Below, in pieces: positions 34,620 to 42,129 of a DNA stretch of 64,000 nucleotides. Made by a program: the position numbers and the translations under genes. Below the pieces are notes generated by a model that was not told where the DNA came from, made no database searches, and worked only from the letters and a program-made list of their open reading frames with translations. The first letter of the stretch is position 1, and the number at the start of each line of letters is the position of its first letter. Source of the stretch: Kuafuiihalomonas sp964473255 (GTDB lineage Bacteria; Myxococcota; Kuafuiibacteriia; Kuafuiibacteriales; Kuafuiibacteriaceae). The stretch lies in assembly GCA_964473255.1 (NCBI GenBank), contig CAYYOT010000010.1, positions 1-64,000 on the forward strand, given 5' to 3'.

Positions 34620-35437
34620 TCCTCCTGGCTTTCAAGGTTGCGACGGTCTTCTACGCCGTCGTCGCCCTTCTCGGGATCGCCCAGCTGGTCCGTCCGGGCT
34701 TCATTCATCATCGAGCCCTGGTGATCTGCTTGGCGGTCGCCACGTGCTTTCATTTTTCCGCTCTCGTGCAGCGCGGCATGATTTTGAGCGGGTTCCCGGT
34801 CGGAACGTTCCACGATGGTCTTTCGCTCTTCGCCTTCGTGGCGTCGGTCATCGCCATCGGGATCGGGTGGCGAGGCTCGGTCCCCCAGCTGGTCCCCATG
34901 GCCGCGATCCTGGTCGCGATCCTGATGATGATCGCGAACTCGACCGAACCCGCGGCCGCTCAGATTCCGGAAAGCCTGCGTTCCCGCTGGCTCCCGATCC
35001 ACATCGCCACCTCATTTCTGGGCTACGCGCTCTTCATGGTCGCGGGGCTGGTTTCGGTGGTCTACCTGGTCCAAGAGCGGCGCCTCAAAGCCAAGAAGGC
35101 TCGGGTTCAGCTGGGGCTGGGCCCCAAGAGCGGGCTTCCTTCGCTGGAAGCCCTGGACCGGCTGAGCCTGCGCCTCATCGAGTTTGGCTTCCCGCTGCTC
35201 ACTTTGGGGCTGATCACCGGGTCGCTCTACGGAGAAGACGTCTGGCGGTCGTTTCTGGCCTGGGACCCCCGGATCGTCTCCAGCCTCTTCGTCTGGGTTC
35301 TGTACGCCCTCCTGTTGAATCTGCGTCTCACCATCGGTTGGCGCGGCCGACGTCTCGCCCTGTTGACCGTACTCGGCGTCGTGGCCACACTCGTGTCGCA
35401 GGTGGGTCTGACCCACGCCTGGGATTACGTGCTGTGA
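34616..35437 (+). CDS. CcsA/HemX-type membrane protein (cytochrome c assembly family)
   Basis: A 273-residue protein with about eight hydrophobic helices. The family hallmarks are visible near the middle: R-S-R-W-L-P-I-H-I-A-T-S-F-L-G-Y-A-L-F (about 122-140, with a conserved His) and Y-G-E-D-V-W-R-S-F-L-A-W-D-P-R (about 204-218), the WWD-like segment of CcsA/ResC/HemX proteins. T-H-A-W-D-Y-V ends it. Being directly before hemA it is more likely HemX-like (a membrane protein linked to GluTR levels) than a cytochrome c synthase subunit, but a role in heme handling is also open. The hemA GTG overlaps its stop (GTGA). Confidence 0.85.
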   Translation: MILLAFKVATVFYAVVALLGIAQLVRPGFIHHRALVICLAVATCFHFSALVQRGMILSGFPVGTFHDGLSLFAFVASVIAIGIGWRGSVPQLVPMAAILVAILMMIANSTEPAAAQIPESLRSRWLPIHIATSFLGYALFMVAGLVSVVYLVQERRLKAKKARVQLGLGPKSGLPSLEALDRLSLRLIEFGFPLLTLGLITGSLYGEDVWRSFLAWDPRIVSSLFVWVLYALLLNLRLTIGWRGRRLALLTVLGVVATLVSQVGLTHAWDYVL

Positions 35438-36792
35438 AGCTCGCGTTCGTCGGATTGTCCCATCGTACGGCCCCGATCGAGGTCCGGGAGCGCATCGCGG
35501 GGTCGATCGAGGATCGGCCGGCCGCGCTCGAGCGCATCCGTCGACTCGATGGCGTGAACGAGGCGTGCCTGGTTTCGACCTGCAACCGGGTCGAGATCTA
35601 CGCGGCCGGTGAACTCGAGGCGCCGAAGCTCCGCCGACACCTGCGCCGCTTCGTGGCCGAGAGCGCGGGCAGCCTCGTCGAGCAGGTTCAGCCGCATCTC
35701 GTGGAGCGCGATGCGGCGGATGCCGTCTCGCATCTTTTCCGCATGACCGCCTCTCTCGACTCGATGGTCCTCGGCGAACCACAGATCCTGGGCCAGGTGA
35801 AGGACAGCTATCGTCAGGCGTGCGACGTGGGACTGATCCGCCGCGAGCTCAACCCGGTATTCGAACGCGCTTTTTCGGTCGCGAAGCGGGTCCGTACGGA
35901 GACCGGCATCGCCGAGAATGCTGTTTCCATGAGCTACGCGGCCGTCGAGCTGGGCCGCCAGATCTTCGAAGACCTCGATGGTCGGGAAGTGCTCTTGGTC
36001 GGCGCGGGAAAGATGGGGGGTCTGGCGGCCAAGCATCTGTGGGCCAATGGCGTCGGGCGGATTCGCGTCGCCAATCGGAGCCGACAGGCCGCAGAAGCGC
36101 TGGCGTCCGAAGTCGGGGGCGTGCCGGCTGGTCTCGAGGAGCTACCTGCGCTTCTCGCCTCGGCCGACATCGTCATCTGCTCGACGGCGGCGCCGGGCTT
36201 CGTCATCGACAAGAAGATGGTTTCCAGGGTGCTGCGGCACCGTCGCTACCGGGCGCTCCTGTTCGTCGACATCGCCGTCCCGCGCGACGTCGATCCGAAG
36301 GTCGGCACCCTGGACAACGTGTTCCTGTACGACGTCGACGATCTGCACGGGGTGCTGGAGCAAAATCGCCTGCGCCGCCAAGCGGAAGCGGAGGCGGCGG
36401 AGAGGATGATCCAGGCCGAAGTCGCCCGCTTCGTGGCGTGGCGGAACTCGCAGCAGGTCGTGCCCGTGATCAAGGCTCTCCGCGGCAAGGCTTCGCAGCT
36501 GGTCCAGGCCGAGCTGCAAAAGACCCTGGGATCGACCGCGGCCGGTCTCGACGCCAAGTCGGAGAAGCGGGTTCGCGCGATGGCCAACTCCATCATGAAC
36601 AAGCTGCTGCATCCCGTGCTCGCCCAGCTCAAGGACGACGGAGAACACGGGCACGGCGACCTCACGAGCGAAGCCGTCGTTCGGTTGTTCCAGCTGGACC
36701 TGGACCGCGACGTCGACGTCCCCGTGGCCAAAGCGGACCACGACGGTGATCACGCGGGCGAATCGAACGTGGTCCGTTTGCCGGGCTCATGA
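35434..36792 (+). CDS. hemA: Glutamyl-tRNA reductase
   Basis: Reduces glutamyl-tRNA to glutamate-1-semialdehyde, the first committed step of the C5 tetrapyrrole pathway. The 452-residue protein begins V/M-K-L-A-F-V-G-L-S-H-R-T-A-P, has the catalytic Cys50 in S-T-C-N-R-V-E-I-Y, the L-G-E-P-Q-I-L-G-Q-V-K segment, and the NADPH-binding G-A-G-K-M-G-G (about 192-198). A C-terminal dimerisation helix follows with a short charged tail. Its start (GTG) overlaps the preceding stop, and its stop overlaps hemC (ATGA), so the operon is tightly coupled. Confidence 0.96.
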   Translation: MKLAFVGLSHRTAPIEVRERIAGSIEDRPAALERIRRLDGVNEACLVSTCNRVEIYAAGELEAPKLRRHLRRFVAESAGSLVEQVQPHLVERDAADAVSHLFRMTASLDSMVLGEPQILGQVKDSYRQACDVGLIRRELNPVFERAFSVAKRVRTETGIAENAVSMSYAAVELGRQIFEDLDGREVLLVGAGKMGGLAAKHLWANGVGRIRVANRSRQAAEALASEVGGVPAGLEELPALLASADIVICSTAAPGFVIDKKMVSRVLRHRRYRALLFVDIAVPRDVDPKVGTLDNVFLYDVDDLHGVLEQNRLRRQAEAEAAERMIQAEVARFVAWRNSQQVVPVIKALRGKASQLVQAELQKTLGSTAAGLDAKSEKRVRAMANSIMNKLLHPVLAQLKDDGEHGHGDLTSEAVVRLFQLDLDRDVDVPVAKADHDGDHAGESNVVRLPGS

Positions 36793-37712
36793 CTCTGCTT
36801 CGTCTGGCGACCCGTCGCAGTCCCCTCGCTCTTTGGCAGGCTCGGCACGTGGCCGAGCGATTGCGCGCGCTCGACGCGACCGTGGAGGTCGAGCTCAAGG
36901 AGATCGTGACCCAAGGCGACAAGATCCTCGATCAAGCCTTGAGCCGAGTCGGTGGAAAAGACCTCTTCGTCAAGGAGATCGAAATCGAACTCCTCGAAGG
37001 ACGCGCTGACCTGGCCGTGCACTCGCTGAAGGACGTGCCCACCGCATTACCGGAGGGGCTCGAGATCGCCGCCTTTCCTCCGCGCGAAGATCCGCGGGAT
37101 GCTTTCGTCTCCACTCGCCACGACTCGATCGCCGACATTCCGCAGCGCGGTCGAGTGGGGACGTCTTCGCTTCGACGAGCGGCGCAGCTCCTATCGCACC
37201 GCCCCGACCTCCAGATCGAATCCATTCGCGGCAATGTCCAAACGCGACTCCGTCGAATGGACGAAGCGGAGCTCGACGGTACGATGCTGGCCTATGCCGG
37301 GCTGGTTCGCCTGGGTTTGCAGTCGACGGCCCGGGAAGTCTTGGAACCGCACTTCATGATCCCGGCGGTGGGGCAAGGCATTCTCGCCGTCGAGGTCCGA
37401 GCTGACGATGCAAGGACCAAGGAGCTGGTGGCGCGATTGGATGATGCCGACGCGCGGACCGCAGCCGTGGCCGAGCGGGGCTTCCTGCGGCGCCTCGAGG
37501 GTGGGTGTCAGGTTCCCATCGCAGCTCACACCTTCTTCGAAAGCGATGGCGTCCGCCTGGTGGGACTGGTCACCAGCCTCGACGGTGTCCTGCGCTACGA
37601 GGGCGAGCGCACGGGTCCCAAAGACTCGGCTGAGCGCCTGGGAACCGACCTCGCGGAGGAGCTCCTGGGCGCGGGCGCAGGGCGGGTTCTGAGGATGCTC
37701 GCCGGTGCATGA
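36789..37712 (+). CDS. hemC: Porphobilinogen deaminase (hydroxymethylbilane synthase)
   Basis: Condenses four porphobilinogens to hydroxymethylbilane. The 307-residue protein shows A-T-R-R-S-P-L-A-L-W-Q near the start, the V-H-S-L-K-D-V-P segment with the catalytic Asp, R-G-N-V-Q-T-R-L near 145, and Cys240 in E-G-G-C-Q-V-P-I, which carries the dipyrromethane cofactor. It overlaps hemA by four bases and hemD by eight. Confidence 0.97.
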   Translation: MTLLRLATRRSPLALWQARHVAERLRALDATVEVELKEIVTQGDKILDQALSRVGGKDLFVKEIEIELLEGRADLAVHSLKDVPTALPEGLEIAAFPPREDPRDAFVSTRHDSIADIPQRGRVGTSSLRRAAQLLSHRPDLQIESIRGNVQTRLRRMDEAELDGTMLAYAGLVRLGLQSTAREVLEPHFMIPAVGQGILAVEVRADDARTKELVARLDDADARTAAVAERGFLRRLEGGCQVPIAAHTFFESDGVRLVGLVTSLDGVLRYEGERTGPKDSAERLGTDLAEELLGAGAGRVLRMLAGA

Positions 37713-38469
37713 ACGCCGACCCCGGGTCGCCGTCGTACGCATTTCGGGACGCGCCGAATCCGTGATGGCCGAGCTGACCCGGCGGGGTGCCGACCCGCTC
37801 CTGGTACCGGCGCTCGTCATTCGACCGCCCAGCGACCCGCAGCCCCTCCGCGAGGCGGTCGAAGATATCGACGAGTACGACGGTATTCTTCTGGGGAGCG
37901 TGGCGTCAGCTCAAGCGCTGGTCAGCCACGGACTCGAACGATACGACGGTCCGGTCTTCTGCGTCGGCGAGGCGACGCGGCAGCGGGTGGAAGACGACCC
38001 CGACCTCGCCCGAGCCCTCGTCGGACCCAAGGTCGAGGCGAAGGTGGCCCGTTCCGAGGGACTGCTCGACGCCGTCGAGTCGTACTTTCCGGACGGGCTC
38101 TCCGGCCGGGTCTTTCTTTTCCCTCACGCCGAAGAAGGACGGGAGTACCTTCAGCGAGCGCTGCGGGAGCGCGGCGCCCGGGTTCATGCGCCGTGCGCCT
38201 ATCGCGTCGCACCCGCTGCTCGGTTGCCCGAGGACGTCCAGAGGGGGTTGGCTTCGGTCGAGTCGTTCCTCTTTTTTTCGGGAGAAGCCGTCCGGGCCTT
38301 CCTCCACTGCCAACCGGAGGACGAGGCGCGGCAGGCTCTGGAGAGGGGGTGGGTCGGTGTGATCGGGCCTGCGGGGGCCGAGCGGGCCGAGGCCCTGGGC
38401 GTTCGCGTCGACGCCTACCCTGAAGAGCCAGGGGCCGAGGCGCTGATCGAGCTCTGGTCGCAGCGCTGA
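37705..38469 (+). CDS. hemD: Uroporphyrinogen-III synthase
   Basis: Closes hydroxymethylbilane to uroporphyrinogen III. This family is poorly conserved; the 254-residue length, the two-domain pattern (A-V-V-R-I-S-G-R at the start, I-L-L-G-S-V-A-S-A-Q-A-L-V, F-L-F-F-S-G-E-A-V-R-A-F later, V-G-V-I-G-P-A-G-A-E-R-A-E-A-L-G near the end) and the position after hemC support the call. It starts at GTG 37705, overlapping hemC by eight bases. It is the last gene of the heme operon; hemB is not in the window. Confidence 0.9.
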   Translation: MHERRPRVAVVRISGRAESVMAELTRRGADPLLVPALVIRPPSDPQPLREAVEDIDEYDGILLGSVASAQALVSHGLERYDGPVFCVGEATRQRVEDDPDLARALVGPKVEAKVARSEGLLDAVESYFPDGLSGRVFLFPHAEEGREYLQRALRERGARVHAPCAYRVAPAARLPEDVQRGLASVESFLFFSGEAVRAFLHCQPEDEARQALERGWVGVIGPAGAERAEALGVRVDAYPEEPGAEALIELWSQR

Positions 38470-38515
38470 CCACGGCCCCTTTACCGGCAGTCGAACTTCG
38501 GCCACGAACGAAGAG

Positions 38516-38713
38516 ATGGAGGAGCGACCGATCCGCGTCGTCGAGCTATCGACCGTAACCGACGAGTCTCTGGAGGACGTGCTCAACGAGTGGGTAGCCA
38601 AAGGCTACCATTTGGACGGGATCCACTTCGCCATGCGGGACAGCAGTCGGCGCCCGGCCATGGCCTTCGTGGTCTTCCATCGCTACGCGCCCGGGGCGCC
38701 GGATCAAGGCTGA
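38516..38713 (+). CDS. Small DUF4177-like protein
   Basis: A 65-residue protein: T-V-T-D-E-S-L-E-D-V-L-N-E-W-V-A-K-G-Y-H-L-D-G-I, then M-A-F-V-V-F-H-R-Y. The pattern of a helix ending in a Gly-x-x-hydrophobic turn followed by a strand with F-x-R resembles DUF4177-type proteins of unknown role. Its start lies 46 bases after hemD, so it may be read through with the heme operon. It overlaps the convergent lipoprotein gene by ten bases. Confidence 0.65.
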   Translation: MEERPIRVVELSTVTDESLEDVLNEWVAKGYHLDGIHFAMRDSSRRPAMAFVVFHRYAPGAPDQG

Positions 38714-39369
38714 GCGAAGACCTCGTTGTTCGCGATACTGTCCGCCTTCGAGGCCAAGACGATACGGCTGAGGAGGTCGTCCAGCCGGTCGAAGTCCGAG
38801 GGTCCGATCGCTTCCGCGCGGAAGCGAAGCATCAACACCTGTCTCCGTGGTCCGCGCTCACCTTCGAAGCCGGGCTGGTCCACGGCGGCGAGAAGTCGGG
38901 CATCCTCGCCACAGGTCGTGCACTGCCCGATGGCCGCCTCGTACCGCGGTCGCACCGTCCGGAGCTCGATTCGAGGTCGCGACGACGTTGACTGTCGGGC
39001 TCGCAGGAGTTGCTCGACGGTCGCGTCTTCGTCGTCGGGTCCGAGGATCCGCACGCGTATGTCGACGAACGTGCCCGTCGCCGTCGTGCTCAGCAGCCGG
39101 ACGGTCGGATCTTGGTGCGGGGACAACTCGCCGTCTTCGAGCTTCCCATCTCCGTCGAGATCGAGCCGACCGTCGATGTGGTTCGGCCACATAGCAACCG
39201 GCAGATCTTGGTCACCGCGCTGGACGACCCGCCATGCGCCGTCCGACAGATCGATGTAGAGGCCGAAGCCGCGGTGAACGAAGCTGCCGTCGCGGATCGT
39301 CTGGCCGACGTAGCGCGGTGTCGTGCAGCTCACGAAGCCCAGCAAGCAGAAGCAGACGCTCCAGCGCAC
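38704..39369 (-). CDS. Putative lipoprotein of unknown function
   Basis: A 221-residue protein starting at a GTG. The first 15 residues are hydrophobic and end in F-V-S-C, a good lipobox, so it is likely attached to a membrane. A D-L-D-G-D-G-K-L-E-D-G-E loop near residue 70 looks like a single calcium-binding EF-hand-type loop, and a C-T-T-C pair occurs near 150. No family was recognised. It is on its own, between two genes of the opposite strand. Confidence 0.65.
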   Translation of the reverse strand: MRWSVCFCLLGFVSCTTPRYVGQTIRDGSFVHRGFGLYIDLSDGAWRVVQRGDQDLPVAMWPNHIDGRLDLDGDGKLEDGELSPHQDPTVRLLSTTATGTFVDIRVRILGPDDEDATVEQLLRARQSTSSRPRIELRTVRPRYEAAIGQCTTCGEDARLLAAVDQPGFEGERGPRRQVLMLRFRAEAIGPSDFDRLDDLLSRIVLASKADSIANNEVFAQP

Positions 39370-39449
39370 ATGGTTGGAATGGCAGGGTTTGTTCCCGGAG
39401 CGAACTGAAACTTCGAATGAATTCGCCGAGCGGGGCGTTGAGCGACTAG

Positions 39450-39713
39450 ATGGAGAAGAGGGCGCGGCGAGACCTTCGCGGTAACCCTCTGGGAAGACGC
39501 ATGCTGGACGCCTACATCATCGACGCGATTCGCGAAGAAGAACAGCGGCAGGACGACGATCGGCCGCGCCTCCGCATCGAGCGAGATGCTCCGAGCGAAG
39601 AACGCCTGCCGCTACGCGACGAGCCCTACCCATCCGAAGATCCAGAGGTCGAACCGCTCGTCGTTCCGCTGCGACCCGAGATGGGTGACCCTCAGACCGA
39701 GACCGCAGCTTAG
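39450..39713 (+). CDS. Small acidic protein of unknown function
   Basis: An 87-residue reading frame: basic at the start (K-R-A-R-R-D-L-R-G-N-P-L-G-R-R), then a helix (M-L-D-A-Y-I-I-D-A-I-R-E-E-E) and a Pro- and Glu-rich tail, likely disordered. The composition favours a real gene over a shadow. Family not recognised. It ends three bases before the convergent tyrS stop. Confidence 0.5.
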   Translation: MEKRARRDLRGNPLGRRMLDAYIIDAIREEEQRQDDDRPRLRIERDAPSEERLPLRDEPYPSEDPEVEPLVVPLRPEMGDPQTETAA

Positions 39714-39716
39714 CGC

Positions 39717-40904
39717 TCAACCCTCGCCGGTCACCCGGATCCGAGCGGAGAACTTTTTTCCGACCTTGATGAGGTAATCGCCTGGGCCCACGGTCTGATT
39801 CGGGTCGGCACAACGCTGGCCGTCGAGGCTGACGCCGCCTTGCTGGATCTTGCGGCGGGCGTCGCTCCCGCTCCCGGCCGCACCGAGTTGCTGAACGACC
39901 CGAAAGAGCGGAGCCGCCGTCACGGTTCGCTGGTCGTCGACGTCCGCGGGCCGCCCGGCTTCCCACCAGCCCAGGGCGTCGTCGGCGGCTCGAGCTTCGT
40001 GGAAGCGCTTCACGATCGTGTGGGCGAGCATCTTCTTCGCGGCGTAGGGGTCGGTCCGTGCCTCGTCCGGCGTCGACTCCAAAAGCATGGGAATCCAATC
40101 GAGCATCAGTTCATCGCTGATGCTCATCACCTTTCCGAACATCTCCTCGGCGGGCTCCATGATTCCGATGTGGTTGCCTTTCGACTTCGACATCTTCTCC
40201 TGACCATCCAGCCCGACCAGCAGGCCGGTCGTCAGGACGCACTGCGGGCGCAAGCCATACTGCTCCATGATCTGACGCCCGGCGTTGAGGTTGAAGACCT
40301 GGTCGTGCCCGCCCAGCTCGACGTCGGCTTCCAGGGCGACCGAATCGTAGCCCTGCATCAGCGGGTACAGGAACTCATGGATCGCGATCTGCTTGTTGGC
40401 ATCGAACCTTTGGCGGAAGTCGCGACGCTCGAGCATCCGTCCCACGTTGTACTTGGACGCGAGGACGATGACGTCTTTGAAGGTCAGGTCTCGCAGCCAC
40501 GACGAGTTCCATTCGATCCGCGTCCGCTCCGGGTCGAGCACCTTGAAGATCTGGTCGGTGTAGGTTTTCGCGTTGGCGTCGATCTCTTCATCGGAAAGGG
40601 GAGGCCGCATTGCGTTGCGTCCCGTCGGGTCGCCGATCCTTGCGGTGTAGTCGCCGATGAGGAAGATGACGTCGTGCCCGAGTCGCTGAAACTGGGCCAT
40701 CTTCTCCGCGAGCACGGCGTGGCCCAGGTGAAGGTCGGGAGCCGTTGGGTCGAAACCGGTCTTTATGCGAAGGGGGCGCTGCCGAGCGTGGCTCTCTTCC
40801 AGCCGGGCGACGAGGTCTTGGCGCGGGTGTAGGTCGACGGCCCCGCGTTCCAGGATGGTCATCTGCTCTGCCGCGGAGGGAATGCGAATCGGGCTCGCGC
40901 TCAT
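39717..40904 (-). CDS. tyrS: Tyrosyl-tRNA synthetase
   Basis: Charges tRNA-Tyr. The 395-residue class I enzyme has the HIGH-type motif in D-P-T-A-P-D-L-H-L-G-H (about 51-61) and K-M-S-K-S (about 237-241), followed by an S4-like C-terminal domain with G-V-S-L-D-G-Q and G-D-Y-L-I-K-V-G-K-K. The A-P-D-L-H-L-G-H form is typical of the TyrRS subgroup present in many Proteobacteria. The stop of fau lies ten bases upstream of its start, so it may share the smc-ftsY-zapA-fau transcript. Confidence 0.95.
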   Translation of the reverse strand: MSASPIRIPSAAEQMTILERGAVDLHPRQDLVARLEESHARQRPLRIKTGFDPTAPDLHLGHAVLAEKMAQFQRLGHDVIFLIGDYTARIGDPTGRNAMRPPLSDEEIDANAKTYTDQIFKVLDPERTRIEWNSSWLRDLTFKDVIVLASKYNVGRMLERRDFRQRFDANKQIAIHEFLYPLMQGYDSVALEADVELGGHDQVFNLNAGRQIMEQYGLRPQCVLTTGLLVGLDGQEKMSKSKGNHIGIMEPAEEMFGKVMSISDELMLDWIPMLLESTPDEARTDPYAAKKMLAHTIVKRFHEARAADDALGWWEAGRPADVDDQRTVTAAPLFRVVQQLGAAGSGSDARRKIQQGGVSLDGQRCADPNQTVGPGDYLIKVGKKFSARIRVTGEG

Positions 40905-40913
40905 GCGGCCGTC

Positions 40914-41498
40914 CTAGCGCCGTCCCGGGGTTGCCTCAACGTCGAACCACCGCACGCGGTCCTCGGTGACCAGAACATCGATCGGCTCGTCATCGTGGTC
41001 ATGAGGAACGAACTCGATGACCTGCGCCGAGAAGGCGACGCCGACGACGAGCGGCCGGACTGCTGCGTCGCGCAGCCGTTTCAGCAAGCGGTCGTAGTAT
41101 CCGCCGCCATACCCGAGCCGTCGTCCGGCGCCGTCGAACGCGAGCCCGGGGACCACCAGGACGTCGAGCTCCGTGAGGTCCACGTGCGGTTGATCGCTCC
41201 CCGGCTCGGGGATGCCGTACGGCGGTCGGGGCGTGAGTTGCTCAGCCGACGACCAGCGGAACTCCAGGGTGCGGCCCGTGATCTTTGGGTAGGCGGTTCG
41301 ACGTCGAAGACCGACCGGGCCGGGGTCGACTTCGCTCCGGATGGGGGCGAACAGGGCGACGCTCTCGGCCTTGGCGAGTCGGGGGTCTGCCTCGAAGCGC
41401 TGGGCGACGTCTCGGGAGCGCGGCTCCCGCCGGTCGAGACCGTCGCGAAGGAGGGTTGCTTCGCGGCGGAGTCGTCGCTTGGCCTCGACCAAGCTCAC
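40914..41498 (-). CDS. fau: 5-formyltetrahydrofolate cyclo-ligase
   Basis: Converts 5-formyl-THF to 5,10-methenyl-THF using ATP; its gene is a frequent neighbour of zapA and 6S RNA in Proteobacteria. The 194-residue protein has the basic N-terminal K-R-x-L-R-R-E and the family signature V-P-G-L-A-F-D-G-A-G-R-R-L-G-Y-G-G-G-Y-Y-D-R near 113-135. Length agrees with the family. It begins 178 bases after the zapA stop, and the gap is where the candidate 6S RNA lies. Confidence 0.93.
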   Translation of the reverse strand: MSLVEAKRRLRREATLLRDGLDRREPRSRDVAQRFEADPRLAKAESVALFAPIRSEVDPGPVGLRRRTAYPKITGRTLEFRWSSAEQLTPRPPYGIPEPGSDQPHVDLTELDVLVVPGLAFDGAGRRLGYGGGYYDRLLKRLRDAAVRPLVVGVAFSAQVIEFVPHDHDDEPIDVLVTEDRVRWFDVEATPGRR

Positions 41499-41544
41499 GT
41501 TGAAAGATACCCCCGCCTTGGCCGTGTGAGATGGGCGGTCGGAA

Positions 41545-41691
41545 CCTGCCTAAGCAGGTGGGTGACGTGGTGAGAGCAACCTGCCACTGCCCGGGTTGAC
41601 GGCAGTTCGCGCGGTACCCTCAGGGACGCCTCCCTTTTCGTTTCGCACTGGTTCGCGACAATGTGCACCAACTCATCACGCACCAGGCAGG
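41545..41691 (-). ncRNA. ssrS: Candidate 6S RNA
   Basis: The gap between zapA and fau is the standard place for 6S RNA in Proteobacteria. On the minus strand the ends pair: CCTGCCT at the 5' side (41685-41691) with AGGCAGG at the 3' side (41545-41551). Inside, GGTG/CACC, CGTG/CACG and TGAG/CTCA extend one long imperfect rod with small bulges. The central part has a CTGCC/GGCAG hairpin, as in 6S RNAs. The 5' end overlaps the last bases of zapA. An alternative 3' hairpin (CCTGC-TTAG-GCAGG) could act as a terminator. The call rests on synteny and hand folding, not on a covariance search. Confidence 0.5.
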
Positions 41692-42047
41692 GGAATGGGG
41701 GAGCTCGCCAGGTTCCCGGTTTCTCCGGAGCCGTGGGGAGCAAGATCGATCTCTTTGGAGATGCCGTCGATCGCGTTCAGAAGCTTGACCGAACGATCGC
41801 GAACGCTTCGCTCGATCTTGCGTCGGCGGTCTCGCTCCGCGAACAGCTCCTCGGCGATGTTGAGGGCGGCCAGCAGGGCGATCTGGTCCGTTTGCACGCG
41901 TTTCGAGGCATCCCGGACCGTCTCCAGACGGCGGTTGACGAAGTCGACGATGTCGCGAACTCGCTCGGTGGGCGCATCGGTCGCGACGGTGAAGCGCTGC
42001 CCGAAGAGCTCGAGATCCATCACTTGCTTGGCCGACTCGTTCGTCAC
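41676..42047 (-). CDS. zapA: Cell division protein ZapA
   Basis: Bundles FtsZ filaments at the division site. The 123-residue protein has the ZapA beta-hairpin (D-L-E-L-F-G-Q-R-F-T-V) near the N-terminus, a helix with V-R-D-I-V-D-F-V-N-R-R-L, and a long coiled-coil helix (A-L-L-A-A-L-N-I-A-E-E-L-F). The GTG at 42047 is given; an ATG nine codons later (42020) starts right at the conserved hairpin and may be the true one. It sits between ftsY and fau. Confidence 0.88.
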   Translation of the reverse strand: MTNESAKQVMDLELFGQRFTVATDAPTERVRDIVDFVNRRLETVRDASKRVQTDQIALLAALNIAEELFAERDRRRKIERSVRDRSVKLLNAIDGISKEIDLAPHGSGETGNLASSPIPLPGA

Positions 42048-42053
42048 CCCCAG

Positions 42054-42082
42054 ACCTTAAAGTTCGAAAGAAGGTCGGTCAA
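42054..42082 (-). promoter_or_regulatory. Candidate sigma70-type promoter before zapA
   Basis: On the minus strand TTGACC (42077-42082) and TAAGGT (42054-42059) are 17 bases apart, a good spacing. The expected transcription start falls on or next to the GTG of zapA, which fits better if the start is the ATG at 42020. It would drive zapA, the 6S RNA and fau. Confidence 0.3.
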
Positions 42083-42129
42083 TCAGACAAAGACGCACAG
42101 CGTTGGTCGGTCCTTGCCGCGGGTTCCCA

